This document shows, piece by piece, positions 24,410 through 34,444 of a DNA stretch of 44,391 bases. The stretch is from an uncultured Nitrosomonadales bacterium. GTDB taxonomy: Bacteria > Pseudomonadota > Gammaproteobacteria > Burkholderiales > Gallionellaceae. The notes beneath the pieces are model-generated. The model was not told the DNA's origin and did not search any database. It saw only the letters and a list, made by a program, of their open reading frames with translations. Numbering within the stretch: position 1 is the first letter of the stretch; each line of letters opens with the position of its first letter. A program made the translations under genes and the position numbers. Where the stretch lies: NCBI GenBank assembly GCA_903861075.1, contig CAIOSY010000151.1:1-44391 (forward strand). Reading direction: 5' to 3'.

Positions 24410-24898
24410 TTAATTTCTATAATGAATGCGCTGACTGATGTTGTCCGGCAACATCATTTTCGCGTACTGCGCGCCTTGCTCTATCGTTAGGCTCAACTTT
24501 GCATTACGCCAAAACGCCTGCTCTGGAACAGGGGTCACTCCTGCTAGCCACACGAGAACGAGTATGACCATAATTCCTCTAAACAACCCGAAAAAACAGC
24601 CTAACACACTGTCAATAACTCCTAGCCCTACCGCCTTAATAATTTTTGAAAACATCCAAACCAACACAGCCCAAGCAATCAGTGCCACAACAAAAACCAG
24701 CACATAGGCAAGTGAAACACGAGCCATCTCCTGATCCACAGGCAACAGTAATTCAAGATTAGCAGCAAATTTTCGGCTCAGCATGAAAGCTAACGGCCAG
24801 CCTAATAATGACATGACTTCGTAGATCAGACCGCGCCAGAATCCTAGCATCATCGATACCAGCATAATAGCAATGACCGTATAATCAAAACTCGTCAT
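24410..24898 (-). CDS. cvpA: CvpA-family membrane protein
   Basis: A 162-residue protein with four membrane helices and the CvpA pattern FDYTVIAIMLVSMMLGFWRGLIYEVMSLLGW, then KAVGLGVIDSVLGCFFGLFRGIMVILVL. CvpA proteins are linked to colicin V production and envelope homeostasis; biochemical role unknown. It precedes purF by 14 bases, as in many proteobacteria. Confidence 0.92.
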   Translation of the reverse strand: MTSFDYTVIAIMLVSMMLGFWRGLIYEVMSLLGWPLAFMLSRKFAANLELLLPVDQEMARVSLAYVLVFVVALIAWAVLVWMFSKIIKAVGLGVIDSVLGCFFGLFRGIMVILVLVWLAGVTPVPEQAFWRNAKLSLTIEQGAQYAKMMLPDNISQRIHYRN

Positions 24899-24933
24899 CT
24901 TAAAATACGCTTATTTGCCACACTCATTCAACA

Positions 24934-25692
24934 CTATTTAACAGGCACGAGGGTGGGCTGCAAACCACGACTTTCCAATAATTTGCGTGCTTCCACTGCC
25001 TTATTTTGATCACTGTAAGGACCAACCCGCACACGAGTAGTGTCATTGATTTGTTCTGTATAAACCCTAAAACCCCAGCTTTTCAATTTTTCAGATTCCT
25101 GAGACGCTGCAGATGGACTGGCGAATGCGCCTATTTGAACACTGTAACTACCCGTTGATTTATTTATCTCTTTATCACCAGCGGATACTGACGCTTGAGC
25201 CGGTGAGATCTTGGACTTTTCCGCACTGGCATCGGATTTTTTATTATCGTTTCGCTTAATGTCTGACTGATTAACCTCTGTGTTATGGGCATCCAGCGCT
25301 TTACTGGCCAATATCCGAGTCGGTTTCTCTGCTATGGTCTTCCCGTCCGTCTGACTTATCACAGGCGCCACGGGCAAAACGCCTACATCACCAACCGAGT
25401 CAATATTATCAGGCTTTATAGCCTGCACTGCCGAGGAAAACTGAACTTCACCTACCGCAGATGCACCCCCGGTATCCACAACTTCTGATGCGGCCATCCC
25501 CGGCACAAATTCACCTGTTTTATCCGGTGCTGGAATACGCAAATCAATATCCTGTCCCGTTATTTTAGGTTCACTATCGAGCACCATAGGCAAGATCACA
25601 ATAACCATCAACACTAAGGCAATCGCGCCGATTAGACGGCGACGTGCTTTACGTTTGATATTGATCTCGTCTTGCGTTTGAGGCTTAGCCAT
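24934..25692 (-). CDS. SPOR-domain protein (DedD-like)
   Basis: A 252-residue bitopic protein. It has a basic cytoplasmic tail, one membrane helix (about 19-35, LIGAIALVLMVIVILPM), a low-complexity periplasmic linker rich in K, S, D and A, and a C-terminal SPOR domain (about 175-252: TGSYSVQIGAFASPSAASQ, RVRVGPYSDQNKAVEARKLL). SPOR domains bind denuded septal peptidoglycan. It corresponds to DedD in the folC-dedD-cvpA-purF order and likely acts at the division site. Confidence 0.9.
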   Translation of the reverse strand: MAKPQTQDEINIKRKARRRLIGAIALVLMVIVILPMVLDSEPKITGQDIDLRIPAPDKTGEFVPGMAASEVVDTGGASAVGEVQFSSAVQAIKPDNIDSVGDVGVLPVAPVISQTDGKTIAEKPTRILASKALDAHNTEVNQSDIKRNDNKKSDASAEKSKISPAQASVSAGDKEINKSTGSYSVQIGAFASPSAASQESEKLKSWGFRVYTEQINDTTRVRVGPYSDQNKAVEARKLLESRGLQPTLVPVK

Positions 25693-25782
25693 TATTTAAA
25701 ACCTTTAAATACGAGTAATATTGCACTTGACCTGAGCACGTCCGCCCTTATCACTGCGGGTCTATCATCTACATTGGAGATA

Positions 25783-27057
25783 TTACTGAACACGTAACGA
25801 TCGGGCAGCCATCACTTCAGCTACCGTATAAAAAGAACCAAAGGCAGTGATTCTATCATTTTCAGAGGCTACATTACAGGCGTGAGCAAGCGCATGAGCA
25901 ATATCGGGAAAAGCAACAACATTGCCACTCACACCCGCTTGATGCAATACGTCCATCATTTCTTCTGCACTGGCGCCACGAGACACATCAATCCCGGCGA
26001 TCAGCCAGGTATCAATATACGGATCCAATGCTTTTGCCACGCCCACGCCATCTTTATCCTTTAACATCCCAAAGATGGCATAACGATGAGGACAAGGCGG
26101 CATACTCGCCAGATTCTTCGCCAGGGCACGCGCAGCATGAGGATTGTGCGCCACATCCAATATCAACTGAGGCCTGCCCGGGATAAACTGAAAACGACCC
26201 GTTAGCTGAACCTCAGTAAAACCGCGACGTATAGCCGACATACTCACGGGTAAAAGTGGCTTTAATACATCCAGTGCCGCCAGTACAGCACTGGCATTGA
26301 GCAACTGAAACTCCCCCCTCAAAGCAGGATAAGGCAATGCCGTACGCGTACCAGACAAACTATGATAATCCCATTGTCCCTGATGAGAGTGAAAGCCAAA
26401 GTCCCGACCAACACACAACAAACGCGCACCTATCATCTCTGCGTGCTGCACGAATGCAGCGGGCACATCAAGATCCCCGCAAATTGCCACGCGTCCCTGA
26501 CGGAAAATACCGGCTTTTTCAAATGCAATCTGTTCTCGTGTCTCACCCAGATAGTCCGTATGATCAATATCCACACTGCTAACTATTGAGCAGTCACCTT
26601 CAAACACATTGACCGCGTCCAGTCTTCCTCCCAAGCCCACCTCAAGAATAGCCACATCCACCTGCTGCCCCATAAACAACTGCATTGCCGCTAAGGTTGA
26701 AAATTCAAAATAAGTAAGCGGAATATCTCCCCTGACCTTTTCGATTTCGGCAAAGGAAGCACATAATGATTGATCTGACACGGCCTGCTTATTTATACGT
26801 ACACGCTCGTTGTAATTGAGCAAATGCGGCGAGGTATAGCAAGCTGTGCGATAACCTGCCGCATCCAATATCGCTTCTAGCATCGCACACACAGACCCCT
26901 TACCGTTGGTACCTCCTACAACGATAACGGGGAATTTAGGCTGCAAATTCATGCGTTGTTTAACGAGATCAACACGATCCAGCCCCAACGCAATGGTGTT
27001 GGGATGTAAAGATTCAAGATAACGTAACCATTCAGGCAATGTATCGGGCATGGTCAT
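25783..27057 (-). CDS. folC: Bifunctional folylpolyglutamate/dihydrofolate synthase
   Basis: A 424-residue Mur-ligase-like enzyme with P-loop GGTNGKGS at 48-55, the SSVDIDHTDYLGETREQIAFEKAGI folate/Mg motif, and the linker PQLILDVAHNPHAARALA. It adds glutamate to dihydropteroate and then to folates. It sits between accD (91 bases upstream) and the SPOR gene. Confidence 0.95.
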   Translation of the reverse strand: MTMPDTLPEWLRYLESLHPNTIALGLDRVDLVKQRMNLQPKFPVIVVGGTNGKGSVCAMLEAILDAAGYRTACYTSPHLLNYNERVRINKQAVSDQSLCASFAEIEKVRGDIPLTYFEFSTLAAMQLFMGQQVDVAILEVGLGGRLDAVNVFEGDCSIVSSVDIDHTDYLGETREQIAFEKAGIFRQGRVAICGDLDVPAAFVQHAEMIGARLLCVGRDFGFHSHQGQWDYHSLSGTRTALPYPALRGEFQLLNASAVLAALDVLKPLLPVSMSAIRRGFTEVQLTGRFQFIPGRPQLILDVAHNPHAARALAKNLASMPPCPHRYAIFGMLKDKDGVGVAKALDPYIDTWLIAGIDVSRGASAEEMMDVLHQAGVSGNVVAFPDIAHALAHACNVASENDRITAFGSFYTVAEVMAARSLRVQ

Positions 27058-27148
27058 AAGATTTAATGTTGCATGCCGAACTTATCCTGCATTTGCAGCC
27101 AGGACATTGAAAAATACGCCACTTTCAGTGCATAGCTGAACATATTCG

Positions 27149-28030
27149 TTAAACTGTTTCCAGCGCCGCAACAGCGGGACGACGCAGGAGCATCGTAACG
27201 AGCGTAATGAGTTGATTACGCATTTCACGCCTATCGATTATCATATCGACCGCACCATGTTCAAGTAAAAATTCCGCACGTTGAAAACCGTCAGGCAACG
27301 TTTCACGCACAGTTTGCTGTATCACACGGGCACCTGCAAAGCCGATTAACGCACCAGGCTCTGCAATCACCACGTCCCCCATAAAAGCGAAGCTAGCTGA
27401 TACGCCCCCCATAGTCGGGTCGGTCAGAACAGAAATAAAGGGTAGCTTTTCTTCTGACAACTGGGTCAATGCTGCACAGGTTTTCGCCATTTGCATCAGG
27501 GATAACAAACCTTCCTGCATGCGGGCGCCGCCACTGGCAGCGAAACAAATAAACGGACATTTTTGCTCAAGGGCAACTTGTACACCGCGCACAAATCGCT
27601 CACCCACCACCGACCCCATAGATCCACCCATAAAGGCAAATTCAAATACGGCCACAACAACGGGAACATCACGCATAAAACCCTGCATGACTATCAAGGC
27701 GTCATCTTCATCCGTGCTTTTCTTAGAAGCGATCAGACGTTCGGTGTATTTTCGACTGTCTTTAAACTTAAGCGTATCGACAGGCAGAACTTCAGCACCA
27801 ATTTCAAAGCGCCCTTCAGCATCTAGCAACCAGTCTAGACGTGTGCGTGCTGGAATACGATGATGATGACTACATTTTGGACACACACTGAGATTTTCTT
27901 CCAGATCGGAGTGATACAGCACAGCCTCGCAGGAAGGACATTTACTCCACAATCCTTCGGGCACCGTTTTTTTTGCATCACCTACCCGGCGATTGATTTT
28001 GGGTGGTAATAATTTTTGAAACCAGCTCAT
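27149..28030 (-). CDS. accD: Acetyl-CoA carboxylase carboxyltransferase subunit beta
   Basis: A 293-residue subunit with the N-terminal zinc ribbon (C31, C34, C50, C53) and the crotonase-like carboxyltransferase domain ([47 protein letters not shown]). With AccA it transfers carboxyl from biotin to acetyl-CoA, making malonyl-CoA for fatty acids. It lies 20 bases after trpA and before folC, the usual order. Confidence 0.97.
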   Translation of the reverse strand: MSWFQKLLPPKINRRVGDAKKTVPEGLWSKCPSCEAVLYHSDLEENLSVCPKCSHHHRIPARTRLDWLLDAEGRFEIGAEVLPVDTLKFKDSRKYTERLIASKKSTDEDDALIVMQGFMRDVPVVVAVFEFAFMGGSMGSVVGERFVRGVQVALEQKCPFICFAASGGARMQEGLLSLMQMAKTCAALTQLSEEKLPFISVLTDPTMGGVSASFAFMGDVVIAEPGALIGFAGARVIQQTVRETLPDGFQRAEFLLEHGAVDMIIDRREMRNQLITLVTMLLRRPAVAALETV

Positions 28031-28050
28031 AATATCTATCCTTTTTAGCT

Positions 28051-28851
28051 TTACGCTTGATCGATCGCCACACGCAATTCGCTGACTAATCGGCTCACAT
28101 TTGCAATAACGTCGCAGTCCGCAGAATGTTCAATCTCTTCCACAATACGACTCCCCACTACCACGCCATCGCACAATTTAGCCACGGCTTGCGCGGTAAC
28201 TGCATCGCGAATACCAAATCCAACACCGATAGGCAGCTTGATATGCTTGCGCAGTTGCGGCAACTTAAGCGCTATCGCTGACAAATCCAGACTGCCTGAT
28301 CCTGTCACCCCTTTGAGCGAGACATAATAAACATAACCTCGCGCAAGCTTTGCCACCTGCTCTATCCTAGTCTCCAAGGTAGTGGGGGCTAACAGGAAAA
28401 TCGGATCAATCCCGTGGCGCTGCAAATGCTCAAATGCCTCATAACTTTCTTCAGGTGGAAAATCAACCGTCAAAACACCATCCACCCCCACTTCCTCACA
28501 GCGTTTGGCAAACAGCTCCCAGCCCATCGCCTCAATCGGATTGCCATAACCCATCAGCACAACCGGGGTAATGTCATTTGTGAGACGAAATTCCGCCACC
28601 AGCGCCAGCACACCACGCAAGGACATACCCTGCTTGAGTGCACGTTCGGAAGCTCGTTGAATAGTCGGGCCATCGGCCATCGGATCAGAGAAAGGAACAC
28701 CCAACTCAATCACATCAGCCCCTGAAGACACTAGTGCATGCATCAAGGGAACCGTTGCAGCAGGCGTAGGATCGCCCGCCGTAAAAAAAGGGATCAGCGC
28801 GCGTCGCTGCTGTTTTTTTAAGGTATCAAAGGTAGCTTGAATGCGACTCAT
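28051..28851 (-). CDS. trpA: Tryptophan synthase alpha subunit
   Basis: A 266-residue TIM barrel. E49 in [17 protein letters not shown] and D60 are the catalytic acids, and [12 protein letters not shown] is the phosphate site. It cleaves indole-3-glycerol phosphate and channels indole to TrpB. The start overlaps the trpB stop as ATGA. Confidence 0.97.
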   Translation of the reverse strand: MSRIQATFDTLKKQQRRALIPFFTAGDPTPAATVPLMHALVSSGADVIELGVPFSDPMADGPTIQRASERALKQGMSLRGVLALVAEFRLTNDITPVVLMGYGNPIEAMGWELFAKRCEEVGVDGVLTVDFPPEESYEAFEHLQRHGIDPIFLLAPTTLETRIEQVAKLARGYVYYVSLKGVTGSGSLDLSAIALKLPQLRKHIKLPIGVGFGIRDAVTAQAVAKLCDGVVVGSRIVEEIEHSADCDVIANVSRLVSELRVAIDQA

Positions 28852-30044
28852 AGTGTAATTCCTGATAGACGAGCCACAGTATTGATATCTTTATCACCGC
28901 GTCCCGATAAGTTGACCAGTAATACTTTATCCCGGCTCATACCGGGTGCAATCTTGGCAGCATGAGCTAATGCGTGACTCGATTCCAGTGCAGGAATGAT
29001 ACCTTCGAACCGGCAAAGATCATGAAAGGCTTGCAATGCCTCATCATCGTTAATCGCAACATAGTGTGCACGTCCCGTATCCTTGAGCCAACAATGCTCA
29101 GGGCCAACACCGGGATAATCCAAACCTGCCGAAATAGAATGCGTCTCACTAATTTGCCCATTTTCATCCTGAATCAGGTAAACCTTATTGCCATGCAGCA
29201 CGCCAACCGTACTATTCGCCGTTAAGGGTGCAGCATGACTGCCAGTAGAGACACCATGTCCACCGGCTTCCACGCCGATAATTTGCACCTCAGGAACATC
29301 GATATAAGGATAAAACAGACCAATGGCATTTGAACCGCCCCCCACACAGGCGATCACCGCATCCGGCTGACGACCTATCATTTCAGGCATCTGAATTTTA
29401 GCTTCATTGCCAATGACGCACTGAAAGTCGCGCACCATCATAGGATAAGGATGCGGGCCCGCTGCCGTACCAAAAATATAAAAGGTACTTTCAACGTTGG
29501 TAACCCAATCACGAATGGCTTCGTTACACGCATCTTTAAGCGTTTGCGAGCCACTGGTTACGGGCACAACAGTGGCACCCAGCAATTTCATACGATACAC
29601 ATTGGGGGATTGGCGTTGAATATCTTCCGCACCCATATAAACAATACACTCCATGCCGTAACGTGCTGCCACAGTCGCCGTCGCCACGCCGTGCATACCG
29701 GCTCCCGTTTCGGCAATAACGCGTTTTTTTCCCATCCGTTTAGCGAGCAACGCCTGACCAATCGCGTTATTAATCTTGTGCGCACCGGTATGATTTAAGT
29801 CCTCACGTTTCAAATATATCTGCGCCCCCCCTAATCGATCCGACCAGTTCTTTGCATGATAAATGGGACTGGGACGACCCACATAATGCTTGAGCTCGTA
29901 GGCAAACTCTGCCTTAAAGTCAGGATCATCCCGATAATGCAAATACTGTACACGCAACTCCTCCACGGCAGGAATCAATGTTTCTGCCATATATATGCCA
30001 CCGAACTGACCAAAGTGGCCGGTATTATCAGGATAATCGTACAT
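28848..30044 (-). CDS. trpB: Tryptophan synthase beta subunit
   Basis: A 398-residue PLP enzyme with K90 in [11 protein letters not shown] as the PLP lysine, and [13 protein letters not shown] and GVEAGG as phosphate/serine-side motifs. It joins indole and serine to tryptophan. It overlaps trpF by 17 bases and trpA by four, so the three are translated together. Confidence 0.97.
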   Translation of the reverse strand: MYDYPDNTGHFGQFGGIYMAETLIPAVEELRVQYLHYRDDPDFKAEFAYELKHYVGRPSPIYHAKNWSDRLGGAQIYLKREDLNHTGAHKINNAIGQALLAKRMGKKRVIAETGAGMHGVATATVAARYGMECIVYMGAEDIQRQSPNVYRMKLLGATVVPVTSGSQTLKDACNEAIRDWVTNVESTFYIFGTAAGPHPYPMMVRDFQCVIGNEAKIQMPEMIGRQPDAVIACVGGGSNAIGLFYPYIDVPEVQIIGVEAGGHGVSTGSHAAPLTANSTVGVLHGNKVYLIQDENGQISETHSISAGLDYPGVGPEHCWLKDTGRAHYVAINDDEALQAFHDLCRFEGIIPALESSHALAHAAKIAPGMSRDKVLLVNLSGRGDKDINTVARLSGITL

Positions 30045-30762
30045 TTTTAACCTCTTGCATGAACTGAGCGATTTTCGCCACGTCTTTTACACCCTTTTGA
30101 GCCGTACTTCCTGTACCTACTTCTACGCCACTGGACACATCAACCGCATAAGGCCTGACTTGTTTTATCCCTGCTGCGACGTTGCCCGCACTCAAGCCTC
30201 CTGACAAAATCAAAGGCAGTTCGCACTGCTGCGGGATGAGCGTCCAGTCAAACACCGCACCGGTGCCACCCTGCATTCCCTCCACGTGCGCATCCAGCAA
30301 CAAACCTTGCGCCGTATGAAAATCTGCTGCGCATTGTAACAAATTCACACCCGATTTGACGCGAATTGCCTTGATATAAGGCTTATGGAATTGCTCACAA
30401 AATTCAGGCGACTCTTCACCGTGAAATTGCAGCACATCCAGTGACACGGCGGACATCACCTCACGCACGTATTTCTCACTGGCATTAACAAACAAACCCA
30501 CCACCGTCACGAAAGGCGGCAACACTTCAAGCAAACGCACAGCCTGTTCAATACTGACATAACGGGGACTAGGCTTATAAAAAACCAGACCCATCGCATC
30601 AGCGCCACTCATTGCAATGAGCTGTACATCTTCAACTCGCGTAATACCGCATATCTTTACCCGGCAAGATACAGGACGGGAGTGGTGACGAGTCGACAAT
30701 TCCAGGTTCTTTGCTTGCCCTTTAACAACATCCCGTTCATCCATGCTCAAGTCCATTCCCAA
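30028..30762 (-). CDS. trpF: Phosphoribosylanthranilate isomerase
   Basis: The catalytic part begins at [15 protein letters not shown], with the Cys of KICGIT as catalytic base, and [20 protein letters not shown] and LILSGGL as phosphate-binding signatures. It converts phosphoribosylanthranilate to CdRP. The usual start is right before RVKICG, but no ATG, GTG or TTG is placed there. The ORF therefore begins upstream at 30762 or at ATG 30744, inside the truA 3' end, giving an unusual N-terminal extension of about 25-31 residues. Otherwise length is normal. Confidence 0.92.
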   Translation of the reverse strand: MGMDLSMDERDVVKGQAKNLELSTRHHSRPVSCRVKICGITRVEDVQLIAMSGADAMGLVFYKPSPRYVSIEQAVRLLEVLPPFVTVVGLFVNASEKYVREVMSAVSLDVLQFHGEESPEFCEQFHKPYIKAIRVKSGVNLLQCAADFHTAQGLLLDAHVEGMQGGTGAVFDWTLIPQQCELPLILSGGLSAGNVAAGIKQVRPYAVDVSSGVEVGTGSTAQKGVKDVAKIAQFMQEVKNVRLS

Positions 30763-31540
30763 TTCTCACTAAGCCTGATTTCTGTATTTGCGGCAGTCCC
30801 CACCTGGCATCATATTGAATATGACGCAAATACAAGCCGGCAGGTGAAAAAGTTGGCGCAGCTAATCTACGTTCGCGCCTATCCAGAACATCGCGCAACC
30901 AGCCTGGCGGATATTTTCCTTTTCCAACATAGATTAAACTACCGACTAAATTGCGTACCATATGGTGTAAAAATGCATTTGCATCAAGATCAAATACCAA
31001 CATCTCTCCGTCTTGGGTGATAGTGAGATTATGCAAACGCTTAACGGGAGATTTCGCTTGACATTCCGCAGCTCTAAAAGCACTAAAATCATGCTCACCT
31101 AACAAAAAACCGGCTGCCTCACGCATGGAATCAATATCAAGAGGTAAATGAAACCAACCCACTTTCCCCGCCTTCACCGCGGAGCGTATTGAACGATTGA
31201 GAAGACAATAGCGATAACTACGTCCGATAGCCGAAAATCGCGCATGAAATTCATCGGGCACGGGATGAGCCCATATAATCACAATACTCGCTGGCAACAG
31301 CGCATTGACACCCCGAACCCACGCCGTCAAAGGACGTGATGCATTTGTATCGAAATGTACAACTTGTTCCAGGGCATGCACCCCCGTATCTGTTCGTCCT
31401 GCTGCAACCACTGAAACAGGCGCCGCTGCAATCTGGCTTATGGCAGCTTGCAATGTATCCTGAACCGTGCGACCTACCGCCTGACTCTGCCAACCAAAAT
31501 AAGAACTGCCGTCGTACTCAACTCCCAGTGCAATTCTCAT
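30737..31540 (-). CDS. truA: tRNA pseudouridine(38-40) synthase
   Basis: A 267-residue TruA. The catalytic Asp is D51 in AAGRTDTGVHALEQVVHFD; FSAIGRSYRYCLLNR and FLHHMVRNLVGSLI are further family motifs. It modifies U38-U40 of tRNA anticodon arms. ATG 31540 (MRIALGVEYDG) has AGGTGG upstream and overlaps the previous gene's stop as ATGA; the frame is open further upstream without need. Confidence 0.96.
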   Translation of the reverse strand: MRIALGVEYDGSSYFGWQSQAVGRTVQDTLQAAISQIAAAPVSVVAAGRTDTGVHALEQVVHFDTNASRPLTAWVRGVNALLPASIVIIWAHPVPDEFHARFSAIGRSYRYCLLNRSIRSAVKAGKVGWFHLPLDIDSMREAAGFLLGEHDFSAFRAAECQAKSPVKRLHNLTITQDGEMLVFDLDANAFLHHMVRNLVGSLIYVGKGKYPPGWLRDVLDRRERRLAAPTFSPAGLYLRHIQYDARWGLPQIQKSGLVRIGNGLEHG

Positions 31541-32157
31541 TTCACCACCTGCCACAACACAGCTGCAGTCACTATCAACACCCCTGCGTCCCTCCGTGTA
31601 AATCGACAAACAGGTAATTCAATAATCATATTTCCAGCATCCGTTTTTATAAAATCAGCGGTGAGACTGCGCAAACTATCCTTCCATGTCACACTAAGCA
31701 ACATCGCAACTTCAGCATACTGCAAAGTTAAGGCCAAACGCACCGCCAGACGCTCACGAGACAAGCCCAGCCATACCACCGGTGCAAACAAAGCATACAA
31801 GCCAGCGATAAGTTGTTGACGATGCAAGTGGTTTAGCAGCAAGGAGAGCGCCGCAAGCGCAGACAGCAAACGCATCAACTGCACGCCTCCGTCTAAAACT
31901 CCTTCAATACTGGGACTAAAAATCCCCGCCAAATCAAACAGGGGCTCTCCCGGCGTACTGTAAGCGTAAATAAACCACAGGCTCAACATGATCCAGCGTG
32001 TTCTGCGCAGCAGGTGTATAAGTTTATGACGTGACAGTAAAAAAGCGGATAACAATACCATTGTCGCCGCGATGAATATCCGTTTGGGTGCCAGAAATTG
32101 CATGGCAGTTACAAATACGCACCATATCAAAATCTGCGTAACAGGATGCAACCTCAT
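31537..32157 (-). CDS. CbiQ/EcfT-like integral membrane protein
   Basis: A 206-residue membrane protein with about five hydrophobic segments. It has the ECF-transporter T-component flavour: MRLHPVTQILIWCVFV, the LLRRTRWIMLSLWFIYAYSTPGEPL region, then ALTLQYAEVAMLLSV. No A (ATPase) or S component is beside it. It lies between fimV and truA, joined at both ends by ATGA overlaps (31-codon ORF upstream, truA downstream). Its function here is unknown, and the similarity to CbiQ is by pattern only. Confidence 0.68.
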   Translation of the reverse strand: MRLHPVTQILIWCVFVTAMQFLAPKRIFIAATMVLLSAFLLSRHKLIHLLRRTRWIMLSLWFIYAYSTPGEPLFDLAGIFSPSIEGVLDGGVQLMRLLSALAALSLLLNHLHRQQLIAGLYALFAPVVWLGLSRERLAVRLALTLQYAEVAMLLSVTWKDSLRSLTADFIKTDAGNMIIELPVCRFTRRDAGVLIVTAAVLWQVVK

Positions 32158-32249
32158 AATTTTTCCAACAGAGCATCCGTCAGCATGTCAATTTGTGCAG
32201 AGCGCGAGACAGAATCCGTCTTTTTAGCCATTATTACCTGAGCTGCCAT
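32154..32249 (-). CDS. Unrecognised 31-residue ORF, translationally coupled at both ends
   Basis: ATG at 32249 overlaps the fimV stop (TGATG on the coding strand). The TGA at 32154-32156 overlaps the start of the CbiQ-like gene (ATGA). The product has an MAAQVIMAKKTDSV start and an RSAQIDMLTDALLEKL end. It is hydrophilic with a likely C-terminal amphipathic helix. No family is recognised. The two-sided stop/start overlap, filling the whole fimV-CbiQ gap, is strong evidence that ribosomes read it. A second ATG (MAKKT) at 32231 is possible. It could be a short regulatory or coupling peptide. Confidence 0.6.
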   Translation of the reverse strand: MAAQVIMAKKTDSVSRSAQIDMLTDALLEKL

Positions 32250-34420
32250 CACCCCAACTGATTAATGAGTATTTTCGCTTCTAACTGTTGTGCTGCATCA
32301 CCCTGCTGCACCACTTCATCGAGAATTTCACGCGCACCCGTTAATTTACCAGCCATCTGATACGCTTTTGCCAAATCAAGTTTAGTCGCAATTTCATGCC
32401 ACTGTTTACTATTATCAGAGGCATCCGCCTTAACTTCATCTCTCATATCCAAACTAATGGCCGATAAATTGACAGGCGGCACAGCAGAAAGACCGTTATT
32501 TCCCATACCCCCCAATGGCATATCCGACCCGACCTCTTCCTCATTTCCCATTGAAGCACTCTGAGTCGTCTTCATATTTGACATAAAGGCATCAAGATTC
32601 GGCAAAACGTCCTGCCCCTCCTCTGATTTTATTTCAGCCTCGCCCATCTCATCAAGAGGGCTGGTAACAGGGCTAATTAATGTGGCACGGCGAGTCATTT
32701 CAATTTTGCGCAATTTAGCGTGCGCCTCTTTATTATCAGGGTAAAGTTTGAGCGCCTGCTTCAGAAGTGCTTCTGCTTGTTCTAAACGCCCAAAGTTTAT
32801 CAGCAACTGAGCTTCTTGCACTAAATCTGCATCATTAAAAAGCTCGGATTCAGGCGGCAAGACGGGAGCTGCCTCACGATGAGCGGCATCCTCCGTGCCC
32901 ATCTCCTCCACACGCGCTTGCGTAGTCTCATCTGCAGACAGTTTATGTCCACGACGCCGACGTCGAATCAATATTTCACATAAACCAAACACGAGCAACA
33001 AACAGACCGCCGTTATACCTGCAACAATCGGCGATTCCAAAAACTTGTCAATAGAAGCAGCAATATTTCCCCAGAAAGATTTTTTAGTCACAGGGTGATC
33101 GGCTAACGCCGCCAGCAAATTTTTCTGTGATTCTGCAACACTGTTTATCGCGACACTACTTGCCGCGACAGCACTCGGAACGACCGCCGCTTCAGATTTA
33201 AGTTCAAGTAATCGTTGCTCATCCTTTTTCGCATTGGCGACTAACTCGGCACGTGTTTGTTCCTCGCTTTGCGCCTTACTTTTTGCAATCGCGTCATCGG
33301 CGTCCGCGTTTAATTTTTCTTGTGACGCACTAATCGTTTTTTCACCTTTAACGGCTTCACCTTTGGATAAGCGCAGAACTTCTTTGACGGGCTCACTTGA
33401 GGCCGCTGGCACATCTTCTGCGAGGCGACTCACTTTTCCAATCACCGCTTGATGCGTCACATCGGAATGATGACTGGCAGACGCTGTTCCCGCTAGCGCC
33501 TGTCGATAAGCATGCCAATCCATATCCTGAAGATGTATTTCCTGAACGGCCTCTCCTTGCGTTAACTGCGCCACCACCTCCTGCTCCGGAATGCGCAGAA
33601 CTTTTCCCGACTGAACACGATTCATATTCTTATTAACGAATTGATCTTCATTCAGACGATAAATCGACACTAACATCCGTTCCAGGCTCACTTCAACAGG
33701 TTTACTACGTTCCGCAATTTTACTTAAACTCTCTCCTGGACGAACGACGACAGTAGCTGTTTTTAAAGGGCGTTGCTTACGCTCTGGCTTAACCTCTCCC
33801 TTAGTGGTGGGCACAACCGCATTCGCCGACACCACAGGCGCATCCGATTTTTCCACAGGAACATCGACGGCTTCTGAGCGGCTGTCCAATGTCTCAGTAT
33901 GCATAACCGATGACTCAACAACAGGAGAGATAACGACAGGCGCTGGAGCAGACGGATCGACAAATGCCGCATCCGGTCCAAGCAGGAAACTATATTCACG
34001 CGTTATTTTGCCTGAAGATCCTGTTAACTCAACCAGAATACTCACAAAGGGGGTTTTAACTGCCTGCGGACTTGTTAACTTCAAATAAGGCTGGCCCCGA
34101 CTATTGCGCGCCATCAAAAACTGGAAATCCAAACCGTACGGATAATCCAGTCCTGACAAGCTATAAGTCTCAGGTGTGGCCATACGGGCAACCAGGCTGC
34201 CTTGCTCAGATTTGCTCACCGCGAGCAGTTCAATCTCTGCATTAAGCGGTTTCCCAAGCGTAGAGGTCACATTGATTTTACCCAGATCAACCGCAATAAC
34301 CCCTGCGCTGACGGTCAAGCCCACTAATAAACCGAGCAATCGAACAATAAAATTGCCCGCATAGCGACCCACGTGATGCGCACATAAAGCCATCAATTCT
34401 TTGATTATATGATTAAACAT
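32249..34420 (-). CDS. fimV: FimV-family peptidoglycan-binding protein
   Basis: About 723 residues with the FimV plan. A signal/anchor segment (FIVRLLGLLVGLTVSAGVIA) is followed by the FimV N-terminal domain (LGKINVTSTLGKPLNAEIELL) and a LysM-type domain (VVRPGESLSKIAERSKPVEVSLERMLVSIYRLN). A long acidic/alanine-rich linker leads to a membrane helix (PIVAGITAVCLLLVFGLCEILI before an RRRRRG stop-transfer) and a cytoplasmic TPR region ending in the conserved C-terminal FimV motif (AKAYQMAGKLTGAREILDEVVQQGDAAQQ). FimV anchors polar machinery for type IV pili and twitching. ATG 34420 is preferred over GTG 34429. It lies between asd and a coupled 31-codon ORF. Confidence 0.93.
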   Translation of the reverse strand: MFNHIIKELMALCAHHVGRYAGNFIVRLLGLLVGLTVSAGVIAVDLGKINVTSTLGKPLNAEIELLAVSKSEQGSLVARMATPETYSLSGLDYPYGLDFQFLMARNSRGQPYLKLTSPQAVKTPFVSILVELTGSSGKITREYSFLLGPDAAFVDPSAPAPVVISPVVESSVMHTETLDSRSEAVDVPVEKSDAPVVSANAVVPTTKGEVKPERKQRPLKTATVVVRPGESLSKIAERSKPVEVSLERMLVSIYRLNEDQFVNKNMNRVQSGKVLRIPEQEVVAQLTQGEAVQEIHLQDMDWHAYRQALAGTASASHHSDVTHQAVIGKVSRLAEDVPAASSEPVKEVLRLSKGEAVKGEKTISASQEKLNADADDAIAKSKAQSEEQTRAELVANAKKDEQRLLELKSEAAVVPSAVAASSVAINSVAESQKNLLAALADHPVTKKSFWGNIAASIDKFLESPIVAGITAVCLLLVFGLCEILIRRRRRGHKLSADETTQARVEEMGTEDAAHREAAPVLPPESELFNDADLVQEAQLLINFGRLEQAEALLKQALKLYPDNKEAHAKLRKIEMTRRATLISPVTSPLDEMGEAEIKSEEGQDVLPNLDAFMSNMKTTQSASMGNEEEVGSDMPLGGMGNNGLSAVPPVNLSAISLDMRDEVKADASDNSKQWHEIATKLDLAKAYQMAGKLTGAREILDEVVQQGDAAQQLEAKILINQLG

Positions 34421-34444
34421 AGACACCACGCAGTTATGAAATCA

